Source of the DNA: Halocafeteria seosinensis
Lineage: Eukaryota; Sar; Bigyra; Bicosoecida
DNA: 31,451 nucleotides
NCBI GenBank assembly: GCA_001687465.1
Contig: LVLI01000323.1
Span: 1 to 31,451, forward strand
Direction: 5' to 3'
Part shown: piece by piece, positions 7,866-18,529 of the stretch
How the letters are laid out: every line of letters starts with the position of its first letter
Numbering within the stretch: position 1 is the stretch's first letter
The notes under the pieces: model-generated
What the model was told of the DNA's origin: nothing
The model's input: only the letters and a program-made list of their open reading frames with translations
Database searches by the model: none
Position numbers and translations under genes: made by a program

Positions 7866-10800
7866 ATGGCGTTGAGTGCTAGTACAATTGCCCAGCGATA
7901 TAATGGGCTGACACATCATGAGTACACAAGTATGCGAACACATATCTACCGTATAGGTTTTATGTGCGATGTCCATGCCTAGTACCTTGCTGGACCAACG
8001 CAGCGAAAGCTGCCCCAAGCCTCCTTCACCCTACCAGGATTCTCGGTACAAATATTGAGCCGGGGTGTAAGTTTGAGCTTCGGGTAAGATGTCCACAGGA
8101 AGCAGGAGACATGGACACGTGTTTCGTCCATGTCTTCAAAGGTGAGCACTGCAAGCACCAACCTGGTAAGTCGATCAATTTCAAGTCCTTCTCAGGTGCT
8201 TCGATCATTATCTCGAGCTATGTGTTCGCAGCTTCATATGAAAACAGGACTGGGGGCATCACTCAGGATGTGCACTACGTCACACATCGGGAGCAGGAAG
8301 GAATCCAAGCGTTGCCGCTCCATCCTGTGTTGGAAGAAGTCGCGAAAGAGATTACTGACTTTACGTCAAACGCGACTGCGATATTTACACAACTCCAAGA
8401 GGCAGCTGTGTATAGAGCTCACGCCCTAGATACAGGCGGTCAACTGACAGGTCAGATCCAAAAGCTTATCTCGAGCAAACTAAACAACGACCAGCAAGAT
8501 CTTCGCAGCTACTCCCACTTCGATGGAGATAGTCGCGAACACTTTCCTACATCTGCTGGTCTCTTTCGGGACAGTATCCGCTTAGAGGAGCTCCGGCGGA
8601 TTATCTCGAACACCGGACGCGAAACAACGTCGCTGGACACTATCGTTCAAGCCTTCCGAGAAAAGGAAGGGGAAGGCTGGATGATAGCGATGGCTCCCCG
8701 GTAAGTGTGCATCACTGCTATGATATGGTACTGTTGTACTCATATTGCACATTGAAACTCCAAATGCAGGACCTCAGCCTCGGATATGACGTCTGTTCTG
8801 TTCGCCAACCCACTTATGGTGAAGAAGGCAGCCGAGTACGGTGGAGCAATAAAAGCAATAATGACGGATGCTTCTGGAGGATTCCTCGGCCCCTCAGATA
8901 CGTTATTTGCTTTCATGGGGCAATCCCCGAAAACCGGGGCAGGTAAGCAATAACGGGATAGCGGGCATTTCAGCTACGCCCGGTTAGTTCTTTCTGCCGT
9001 AGACGGTGGTGCAGGCATTGTCTTGGCGTACATGCTCGTCCGAGGAAACCAAGGGGAAGGCAAGGGAACAACGAAACTGATGTCATGGGCATTTACAAAA
9101 CTCCAAACGTGGTACCCAAATCTGTATTCCCAGGTACATATGAAACATCGCGAAAGCTCAAGGGGTACGAGTGCGCGTTTATGCCTACGTTATCGTTCCT
9201 GCAGGTGCTGGTAACCGATAAGGCCTGGTCCCATATCAATGGCTACGCTGTATTCATCGCCGGACGTCTGTTGGCAAAGCTAGACAGGTACCTGGAAGAC
9301 GGAATTCCCGATCACATACGAAATGATATAGAAACGCTCAAGAAAAGCTGCTACGATACTACGGAGGGTAAACAGACATTCACGGATTTCTTGGTGGCCA
9401 TTTCCGTGGTCAGGGAGAAACATCATGCTGTACCCGCTCTCCAGGAGTTGATCTCTAACGATCTTTGCGCTGAAGTAAGGAAAACGCAGTTCCGTTCGTC
9501 GCGTTTCTCCTGTATCACGTTTCCTTCACTATATCAAATTTCAGGTAAGGTTATGTCTGTTTCATGTCGCGAAAGCCTTCAAAGACCAATTGCAGAAGAG
9601 AGTAATCTACAAAAACGGGGAGAAGCAACGAGAGGGTGTTGAGGGCTCGACGGTCACCTGGAATTGGTTGAGGGGAAGGTTATCGTCAATGACATATCGG
9701 CTACATTTTGAGGACTTCCTGGGAGACTGGATCCAGTTAACGAGAGAGCTACAGCAGGAATACTCAGCAGAGTTGGAATTTCTGGAGCAAAATTGGTTCT
9801 CTTTGAGGAATATTGGTACGAAGAACTTCCACGCAATGAAGCTACACGCACTTCTTTATGTCCGCATGTGCAGGAATGTGGCCTTGCTGTATGTTTACTA
9901 ATGCCCATGTTTTCACGCGTGCAAACAATTTCTTGGAGTCTCATTTCAGACATATCAAAACTTTCTTTTCTCATGGTTCGTTTTGCCCTTCCGCTGGCGC
10001 GCATCTACCCCGATCAACCAAACGTTTTTCCTTTTGCAGGGAAACGCCGCACGACAATGGCATCGGTCATCATCGCCCTCGTCGGAGATCCGCGAGAGCG
10101 CTTCTCGTTCTTGAATAGCCCAGCCTCATCCATTCTTATGAAGGACATGCAAGGTACGCTCTCAAGTCAATCAGCAACATACTGAGCGATAAATCATCCG
10201 ACACAAACTCTCCACAGGGTATCTCCGTCCCTTAGCACAAGATGATATGGACCGTCACACCCGTGCTGCAGATCTCTTTCGTCGATATGATTCACGAGGA
10301 GGAGAGTATACACATATTCGTGTTCTTGACGAAAATAACTTGGTCTACGCGGTACGCTCCCCTTTTAGTCAAAGCCACACAAAACGTTCTACAAAGTGGC
10401 CCCCTTGTTGTTACAGTTTCCCAGTTCCACGACGCCAAATACTTTCCATAAGGTTCGACTGGCCGAAAATATTTGTTCATGCGCCGACATAAAAGATTGC
10501 AAACACCTTATATGTTTACGTGCCATGCGAGTGCGAGATCAGATGCTAAAGCTGACCAACCAGCCGATGGTATGTAATCCGCCGCATTATAATAGCAGTT
10601 GTACTCGATCTACCAATACTTATCGGTGCTACAGACGCTCCATGGGACGGCACGCGTACAAGGTGAGCAGCAAGACTGCGAGGAGGTCTGGGACGAAAGT
10701 GCAAACACGGACAGTTCAGAGGAAGATCGGGCCAATGAACCGGAGGAAGAATCTCAGCAATGCATCTTGAGGAATAGATACTGTGCCCAAAGAGCCTACG

Positions 10801-11948
10801 CCACCGTCCGAGAAATAATACCAAGTATATCTCAAATGCAGAGCAGGAGAGAAAGAAATGCAGAGTCCGCAAGTAGAAAGCCTCGCGGCCGGGGCCGACC
10901 ACCCGGACCAGCGCGACATTACGCAAGGCCACCCAAGACCAGGGGCAAGCGCGGTCGTCCATCGCACTCAACACGAAGATCAGGTCGACGGGGACGGGGA
11001 GAAAACACTAGCAGCTACTTTGCGACCATGGGACGAGCTCCCATAAGACGGAACACGGGTCGAGGGGAACCTGAAAGAAGAAATTCGAATACTGGTGTTT
11101 CTGCTGATACCGATGATACCAGTGATGATGAGGCGAAGCAGCGTACAACGTCGGAGCTTTCTTCAGCGGCTGCCATTCAAACGGAGCGAAGAGGTTCGAG
11201 TGGAACTGCTTCTATTGACGGGAAACCACGAAAGAGCAATAGACACAAAGGTACAACCAGCGTATTTGGCACGCAAAACCGGCACACCCAAACAACTTTC
11301 GCTGCAAGCATTTCTTCTGATATCGACGATACCAGTGATGACGATGAGGATGATGAGGGGAGTACAACATCAGAACTATCCTCAGCGGCTGCAGGCCAAA
11401 CCGAGCGAAGCGGTTCGAGTGGAACTCCTCGTTTTGACGGACGGCGACGGAAGAGCAATATAGAAAAAGCTACAACGAGCCTATCTGGCACTCAAACCCG
11501 GCGCACCCAAACAACTTCCACGACAGGCACTACCTCTGAAAGAGGAATGGGAACATCCAAAGTTTCCTCTGAACGCGTTGTACGAACAAGGTCCGCAGTC
11601 ACAGATAGACCGACCGAAGCAACGGAGACCACCACAGCCAATGGCAGGATGCTATACCGGAAACGCAATAGCCCCTCTGCCACTTTAAACGATGGAAGTG
11701 ACGGTGCGAATAGGCCACAGTCACGACAGAACGCAAGACTGACTCGGAGAGGCCAAGGAGCCAAACGAGGGCGGATTACCGCATCCAGTAGAGGTGACCA
11801 AATCGACAGAGATAGACATTCCATGGCCACAAACTCTACGAGTTCGCAGTCAAATGCTACTCGACGGCTCAGGTCGGCAACTTCGAGGTTTAGCGCAATC
11901 ATGAGGGAGCTGGTACAGAGTGGTACCGACCGCAGCAGTATAGAGTGA
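7866..11948 (+). CDS. MULE transposase-derived protein with SWIM zinc finger and AT-hook tail
   Basis: About 11 exons: 7866-7929, 7983-8700, 8770-8942, 9015-9133, 9205-9474, 9545-9815, 9874-9975, 10040-10153, 10218-10351, 10417-10569, 10635-11948, giving 1143 residues. The first exon and its join are tentative; the rest keep phase exactly. The core reads as a Mutator-like (MULE) transposase: IMTDAS (D294), VLVTDK (D363), then VRLCLFH (C452, H455), NWFS and TRANNFLES (E560), matching the family's D-D-E with its C-H pair. A SWIM finger, CSCADIKDCKH (C675, C677, C683, H685), follows, as in MULE and ZSWIM proteins. The last ~435 residues are Ser/Thr/Arg-rich with GRGRPPG and GKRGRPS AT-hook-like motifs and an acidic tract. 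About 85 residues separate D363 from the C-H pair, much more than usual. I found no terminal inverted repeats. It may be a live element or a domesticated DNA-binding protein acting in the nucleus. Confidence 0.88.
11104..11521 (+). repeat. Two-fold ~220-bp repeat inside the transposase tail
   Basis: The segments near 11104-11303 and 11322-11521 encode the same order of motifs: a DDTSDD acidic start, TSELSSAAA, a GSSGT stretch, RKSN, and GTQ-R-TQTT. The DNA is also recognisably similar. The second copy has a longer acidic run. Confidence 0.85.
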
Positions 11949-12566
11949 TGTCCGTAATGCCACTACATAATACATCCTTTCGGTAAACGTAGCTCTCAGA
12001 GACAATATCTCGCGGCTTCAAGAAATAGCAGACAAGTGGTAGCACTGCAAAAAGACTGAACTGGTAGAAGAGCAGTTATCCATGTCAAGTTCTTCAGCAA
12101 CTCCGCTGGAGTATTCCTTTATTGAATCATCACTACGCACTATGCGCATTTTGTTTCGTCGAGATCATCCGCATGACATATGTTCCCGTGCATACCTACA
12201 TCAGACTGAGGGTTTCTTGCGGGCCATACCCACACATCATTTTGGTGGCTACGACAGACTGGGATCTGCATGTCTCGAATGACTAGCTTCCACGGTACAT
12301 CCATAGCATACAAGATTGCACAGCTCACAAAGTCCGTTGATCCACGAAGCAAAGAGCAATCGTCTGAGTTGTGGTGGTTTGCCGGAGAGAGCGTAATTCT
12401 CCAGTGGATATAACACGGCACTGGAGCTTGGGTATACTGTGAACATGCATAATAACAGTATTTTCCTGGATATCTATCAGTATATTCGGAAAAACAAGTC
12501 ATGGACGTCATTAGCGATGTTATATGTGGACAGTGAACTCGTCGGCTTGGCAAACGGTCGACAGAG
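11949..12566. other. Intergenic stretch without a supported gene
   Basis: Open frames here (12082-12282 plus, 12601-12140 minus) have no motif and no splice support. The right part is the likely promoter and 5' leader of the nuclease gene at 12701. Confidence 0.5.
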
Positions 12567-12576
12567 GTTGAAGTTG
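12567..12576 (+). promoter_or_regulatory. GTTGAAGTTG element upstream of the nuclease gene
   Basis: A perfect GTTGAAGTTG lies about 125-134 bp before the ATG at 12701. The same core recurs upstream of other host genes in the window, which is the only evidence for a regulatory role. Confidence 0.5.
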
Positions 12577-12700
12577 TGCAGTGCGGAAAACGTCCTGTCA
12601 ATTTTCAGCAGTCTGTGGGGCAGCTGACCGGGGCCGAAAAAGAATTCCAAATTGTGCGTTTGTGTGTTGCGAAGAATTTTCTCATGGAGCAAAAGTGAAG

Positions 12701-14436
12701 ATGGCAGGCGATAAGACGAGCAGTTCTTCGTATCATCTGTCGCATTCGGCCATGCTGACGGCGGCGGCCGCCGCCGCGGCAGGAATTGCATGGATTACAT
12801 GGAGCCGAAGTAAGAAGCGCATGGAAGAGGACCAGATCTGGAAGCAGGCTCTCAAGGATCGCAACTTCCAGTACCCACGGAATCGAGCAACCGATATGCG
12901 CGTGGTCTCTTACAATGTTTTGGCTGATGGTCCCAGATATGGAATGAACCCGTAAGGATATGGCTGACTTTTGGAGAGGAAGTGAAGTCAGTAACTATGA
13001 CTTATCCTGCTTTTACTTATTGCAGGAATGCACAATACGTGGTATCCAGAGGCTATATCGAAGGGTCTTACAGGTTTGCGAAAATCATCGAGGAAATTAA
13101 GACCTACGATGCTACCGTCTTGGCCTTGCAAGTAGGTGAAGCGTGACTGAGGATTATAGAGAGGCTTCTCGTGTGACGGAAGGACAACATGATGCACAGG
13201 AAACTCAAGATCGTACGTTGGAGAAGTACTTTAGGCCTGCTTTAGGAAGCGAGTACCTTGAACTCCATAATGAGCGATTAGCAAAGGAGGAAGAGGAGGG
13301 GCTATGGAAGCGCGATCCATTTCACAAGAACACCGACTGCCTCTTTATAAGGTTCGTCTTTTAAGCCACACTACTTTGCATGCTGTCAATAGTGGTATCG
13401 GCTAATTTCAAGGTGTTCTCCAGGAAAACGGAAGGCGATGTTTTGGCTACTTTGGTCGTGCCATACCGTACAATGGTGGATTCCGTCAAACCCTCCGGGC
13501 CCTTGAGCACCGGCGACGAGGAGCTTTGGACGCTGATGGGAAATCGATACGACGGTGTTTCCCTCGCAATTGTTCGATATAAAGCTTCAGGAAAACATGC
13601 TTGCATTGGGAACACCCATTTATACTACAATCCAAGAAGGTGTGTGGTTGCACCGCTTTCATTACTCTATAGGTGTGTGTATCATGTTGGAACTGTCTTT
13701 ACGTGTGCAGTCCCGAAATAAAGACGATGCAAGCATACTTGATGGTACAAGCAGCGGTTGATTTCTGTAGGAAACAAGGTTTTCATTGCGAAGGTTCCTC
13801 GTATGAAACCGCAGTTGAACGCGAATGTAAGGTGTTTCAACTTCTGTTTGTATCTACTGGCCACTAGTCAATGTTACATATCTTCACAGGGCCATCTATA
13901 CCGCTTATAATGTGTGGGGACTATAACATTTTGTTTGAAAAGCCGAAACTGGACCAGTTCGATGTAGCAACTGAAGAAGAATGGAATCGTGGGTCAAAGT
14001 ACACTCGAAGAAGTGGAGCATATAATTTGCTGACTACAGGACAACTGAGTTATCAACATCAGGAGCATCCCTATAGAAGGGGGGCGAAATCGATGAAAGA
14101 AGATCTTCAACTGCCTGTGGGAGCTATGAAGAGCGCATACATGGATGGGTCAGGGGAAGAATTGCCCTTAACGACTCGAGTGATAGGTTTTGAGGGGACA
14201 TTAGACTATATTTTTGTGAGGTAAGAGACTTACGTAACTGCAGTAATCCGAACCAATTCTAATGCTACGGTTATGAATGCAGTCCAAGTGTAAAAGTTTC
14301 CCAAGTCTTGCAAATGCCCTATAAGTCTGTGGAGACTGACTATGGCAAGAATGCCGCCGAGGATTTCCGCCCCTGTCCTAATGAAGTCTGGCCATCTGAT
14401 CACTTGGCCATTGGTGTCGACTTATCGCTTGCATAA
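12701..14436 (+). CDS. CCR4/Angel-type endonuclease-exonuclease-phosphatase family protein, membrane-anchored
   Basis: Seven exons (12701-12951, 13026-13131, 13200-13351, 13424-13639, 13711-13826, 13890-14220, 14283-14436) join in phase to 441 residues ending in TAA. All signature blocks of the Mg-dependent exonuclease/endonuclease/phosphatase fold are present: SYNVLAD (N72), LALQE (E120), GNTHLYYNP (H235), LIMCGDYN (D291, N293), FEGTLDYIF, and WPSDHLA (D430, H431). Family members include deadenylases of the CCR4, Angel and nocturnin groups and 2',5'-phosphodiesterases, so RNA or nucleotide phosphodiester cleavage is likely; the exact substrate is not decided. Residues 17-34 form an alanine-rich hydrophobic segment followed by basic residues, which suggests an N-terminal membrane anchor or organelle-targeting region. 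The start is the first in-frame ATG. It converges on the LYR gene, whose stop is 248 bp downstream. Confidence 0.92.
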
Positions 14437-14684
14437 TCCATAGCAGTTGAACCAGAAGATATATCTTTGTATTCAGCCTTGATGACGCTTTCGGAAGTCT
14501 GCTTCGATGAACTTCAGACATATTGAGCCGTTCGAACTTAGCTGCTATGCTTTTGTGGGGAGGTTGCTCTGATGATCTTCAAACTTCTCCCGAAATCGTT
14601 TGGATAGAGGAACACGATGTCTAGCACGACGGCACTCCGGTACTTTAGCATAGATATTGGTACTCGCTATGAGTCGCTTGCAGA

Positions 14685-15088
14685 TCATCTTGCATTTCTG
14701 TCATGCTTGCCATTTTCCACTCGCCGTTTTTCTTCTTTGTATTCTGCTGCTCCGAGTGGATCTTCTTCCAATTGAATCGACCACTCCGTATCGTCCTTGG
14801 GGAGATTCGTATACTGTTCCATCTGTCTGAGGCCGCGTACAGCGGCATCGAGACATCTAGCTAGTTTCTTCTGATCTGTCTCATTCTTGTTGTCACGGAA
14901 CTCTGCAATTCTCATCCCACTTTGTGAGCTTATTCCGGCAGGCAACAACAACGCGGAAAGAAGCCGGACGTACCTATGCGAATATCCTCGTACAAGGTAT
15001 CGCGCTTGATAGAGGGAAACGCCTTTGCATTCTTTAATAGACGCCGATACAGTCGCAGGATCTGCGTGCGAGACGACAGTTCACTCAT
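14685..15088 (-). CDS. LYRM4: LYR-motif protein, ISD11/LYRM4-like
   Basis: Two exons (15088-14974 and 14902-14685), joined at GT-AG borders with a 71-nt intron, give 110 residues. The start MSELSSRTQILRLYRRLLK carries the LYR motif at residues 13-15, and F40 follows in the IEFRDNKN block. This order matches ISD11/LYRM4, the small mitochondrial matrix protein that binds the cysteine desulfurase NFS1 together with acyl carrier protein for iron-sulfur cluster assembly. Other LYRM family members remain possible, though the RDNKN segment resembles the RENKN of animal ISD11. It is about 20 residues longer than the human protein because of a charged C-terminal tail. It is transcribed divergently from the ankyrin/EF-hand-like gene at 15451, sharing a ~360-bp promoter region. 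Confidence 0.78.
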
Positions 15089-15235
15089 TCTTTCCACTTC
15101 ACCCTCAGTTTTCCACACTCCCTTTGACTCTTGCACTATAAACAAGGAAGGTAATAAACACCACATTTCCACCCTTCTGTTCTTCATAAACACGAAGGGG
15201 TTGTTCGTGGGTACTGTGGTACTGAATGAAATCGA

Positions 15236-15260
15236 GTTGTGAAGTTGAAGTTGAAGTTAA
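15236..15260. promoter_or_regulatory. GTTGAA repeat in the shared divergent promoter
   Basis: A run containing GAAGTTGAAGTTGAAGTT sits 148 bp from the LYRM4-like start on the left and about 190 bp from the ATG at 15451 on the right. It is the longest instance of the element in the window and could serve both genes. Confidence 0.5.
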
Positions 15261-15450
15261 AGCCGCAAAACGACGCGCCTTTTTGTTGGTATGCAAGTTG
15301 CAACGCCATTGTGGCCATATGTAAGTTTTCACAAGGAAATGGAAAGAAAGTCAGTTCAAGTCGGGTTTGTTTCGTAGAATCGGTATTGGGCCTTTGGTAT
15401 GGGTGCGAAGGTGTTGTAGAGATGAAAACTTTACGCCGCACTTTGACGAG

Positions 15451-18150
15451 ATGAGTGGCGCACGCAAAACGCATCATGTCGGAATTACCTTCAGGGACCC
15501 GTTGCATGCAGCCAAGGTGGGAGATTTAGAGAGTCTCAAAAGACTTGTGGAACGCGATGTAACTCATATCTACGCGACGGATCCGAGAGGAAGAGGACCA
15601 TTATTCTTTGCTCGCCGCAATGGTCACCAAGCCGTGGTGGACTTTCTCACACAGGTCATTGCACACACCGAGACACCAAAGAAAAGCCGTGCATCTGTTC
15701 GAGCAACGAAGCTTGCCACTGGAAGCAGTTTATCCTCTGCTGCGAGTAAGAGGTGGACACTCGATTCGGCGTCACTTCAGAGAAACCAACTTGAGCGGGA
15801 ACCTTCCGAACATCCAGTTGTTGAGAAGGCATCGACAACGTTTGACGATGAAGACAATGTCTTTGACGAAAGCGAAGAAGACAATGAAGACATTAACAAC
15901 TCACTTAGCACTTGGCAAAGCGTTATTTTTGACGAAGATTTAAAGCATTGTGACGATGTGACTGAAACACCATCGAAATTTCGGAAGTCTGTGCAGCAGA
16001 GTCAATCAAAATCCGTATTCCTTACGTCCATGAAGCACAACCAAGGGATTCATAGTCGTGAAGGATTGAGTACTACGCGTGAACTTTATCAATACCCCAG
16101 CTTTGCAGAGAAGCATTCCATAAGTACACTACCGCTAGATGAATACTCTTCAGTCAAACTTGGACCACCAATCAAATCTCGGAATTACGTCACCACACAT
16201 GCTTACTGCAGGAGACTCCAATTAAGCTACGCATCAACACAACCAAGCGAAGCTGGAATGGCTGAAGAGAAGAATATCAAGAAGAGAAGAAATGTCAGTG
16301 CTCCATATCCATTGTATTGCGCAACCTCGTGACTTAAGTTATAGTGGATATCTATCCCATTGCAGAGGGCCAAGAAATTGGATCAACTAGAAGGAGTAGA
16401 GATGTCCTTGGTGTCGTGGGCACAAAAGCATCAACGATGGAATAATATGAGTTTCCGCTACAGCAGACGGGAGCGGTTGGCTTTGAAGAAGTGTTACGAA
16501 ATGATTAAGTCACGAACAGGGGGAACAGGGGCGAATAAGACGGATCTTGCTGACTTTTTTATTACTATTGGTAAGTATTCCTCTCATACACCACGAAGAC
16601 GGAGGACACTAAACTAAAGCATTTCATATGCAGGACTTGCTGGTAACCACAAGGACCACATGGACGTTATGCAACTGTTCAAGAGCGGAAGGTCCGCTCT
16701 ATCATTCTCCGAATTTCTCAATGCTGTCAATCCGCGGATATTCGATCGGGTAGAAGAGCGTAAAGCTGGACCCCGAAAATTGGAAGATCAACTTGGGAAG
16801 AAAGTGGTGAAACCGAAGCATTATCCAATGCAGGTTGATTTATCCTCAGCACCCATAACCATGTCCGAGTTTCATTCACAACAGAGGCAGTTAGCCTTGA
16901 ATTCCCACCGGAAGAAAGCCTCCCGAGCATCTACTAGATCAATTGCAATGTCAGCTGAAGAACTCAGGGAGCAATTTGTTCCAAAGATGCACGCCACGGA
17001 TCCATTACTTGCTCAGAAGAGCATTCACGGACTAGTCCGATTTATTAGGAACCTGGAGGACTCACCGTTAGACACTAATATTTTGATGGAAGAGCTGCGC
17101 CGTAAACTTATAATGTCAGACCTCTATAGCAGGTATACATATAACGACGAGGCTCTCGCCCAATTCCAGTTTGACAATGCTATTGTTGAGGCTGAGAAGC
17201 ATCAGGATTCTCAAGAGGTAAAAGCTGTACAAGCCGTACGACGAGAACGTTCTGAGAAGCTATTGATACATTACGATCGGTTACGAGCATTTGGGCTTAT
17301 AGTGCGAAGACAGATAGAAAACGAACTACAGCGGGAAGAAACAGCCACAAATCCACCTCCCCGGGAGACGGTAGATGACCAAGTCCAACACGTGATTCGA
17401 ATGTTTAGAGCATATACCGCAAGTTTACGCGAGCTATCAAAGGAAGAGTTCAAAGCACTGCTAAGCGGGGCACAGCTGGATCCTTCACATGTACAACAAT
17501 TGAGACAAGCAGACATCTCCGAAAAGTTGATTCAGTCACATCTGATCGCAACGGAAGTAAAAAATCTGACTTCGAATCTTAACACTTTCAAGCAATACGG
17601 AGCTTTAGATAGACTCCATGCTCGCTTAGCTCTGCACGGAGTCACGGGGGATCCAAAATTGGCGTTGATTGATGCAATGAAAGCCGAAACGAAGAGCCTG
17701 CAACATAAAGTTCTCGAGATGGATGGCAAGGGGAGAACTGGACGCCGTAATTCTTTGGACGAGGTAGTTTTAGACCGTCTTTTAAAGAAGAAACCAAGGC
17801 AGAGAAGAGGAAGCATTGCAAAGGAAGGTGAAGCGATAAGTTTCATGGATTTCAATTTTGATTCTTCTCACGATGGAGAGTCGTCCTGTGCAACATCCAA
17901 CGAGGGAGCTGATTCGAACGAGAAGGCCGACTCAAAGTGTAACCAGGATGGTAGCAAGTATGGTCCCACGCAAAAATCTTCCTCTAGTCCTTCGTCGAAT
18001 GAACGCGCTCGTCGAGCACTAGCACGCGCGCGTGGCGATCTCATTGAGAGTCGCCCCGATACCGTTCCGGGTGAAGTGACCGGTGGCCAACTTGCTACAA
18101 TGGCCTCAGCGCTCATGGGTTTGAAAAGATGGCTGCAAACCTCTCGTTAA
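15451..18150 (+). CDS. Ankyrin, EF-hand-like and coiled-coil protein
   Basis: Three exons (15451-16293, 16366-16570, 16634-18150) join in phase to 854 residues ending in TAA. Residues ~12-70 hold two ankyrin-type repeats (DPLHAAKVGDLESLKRLV and GRGPLFFARRNGHQAVVDFL). Residues ~100-280 are Ser-rich and acidic. Residues ~308-385 resemble an EF-hand pair (a loop with GTG before LADFF, and KSGRSALSFSEFLNAV), but acidic ligands at the first loop positions are missing, so calcium binding is doubtful. Residues ~430-720 are charged and helical, likely coiled coil; the end is low-complexity. I do not recognise a named orthologue; a cytoskeletal or ciliary scaffold is one possibility, but only an inference. 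The ATG at 15451 is the first in frame. Confidence 0.82.
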
Positions 18151-18404
18151 TAATCATACATCACATGACGAAAGCGCGGTGGGAAGGTATTCCATATTTC
18201 TCCGGAATAATTCCAATTGTACGGAAGACAGTACACTAGTCCATCGGCAACACAATTGAAAACAACAGCTAACACTTGCTGCCTACGTTGGAATCCTACG
18301 CATTTTTTAATCCCAAAAAGACTTTCTCTGTTCAAGACCGGGGAAAAAAAAATCCCAGTAGCCAATAGCCACTTCTACAAATGACGATTCCTTACAAGGG
18401 GTCT
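18151..18404. other. Intergenic stretch between two plus-strand genes
   Basis: No gene seen. It contains an A9 run near 18343 and leads into the GTTGAA element upstream of the kanadaptin gene. Confidence 0.6.
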
Positions 18405-18405
18405 G

Positions 18406-18423
18406 AACTTCAACTTCAACTTG
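18406..18423 (-). promoter_or_regulatory. GTTGAA repeat upstream of kanadaptin
   Basis: AACTTCAACTTCAACTTG, the reverse complement of the shared element, ends 107 bp before the ATG at 18530. Confidence 0.5.
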
Positions 18424-18529
18424 CTCGTCTTTTGACCTCAATATTATGGTATAAAGAGTTGTGTTGTTGTTAACTTTTTGCGTGAAATTAGGTGTGGCAT
18501 CGTTTGTTGTATGGAGCAGTGTTGGCAAA

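Noticed and set aside
8170-8199. A 30-nt GTAAGT...CAG intron inside exon 2 of the transposase gene
   Set aside because: Far shorter than every other intron here (53-108 nt); the frame is open through it, so it was left as coding.
12140-12601. Minus-strand frame of 153 codons upstream of the nuclease gene
   Set aside because: No motif, overlaps the likely promoter of the plus-strand gene and has no supporting splice sites.
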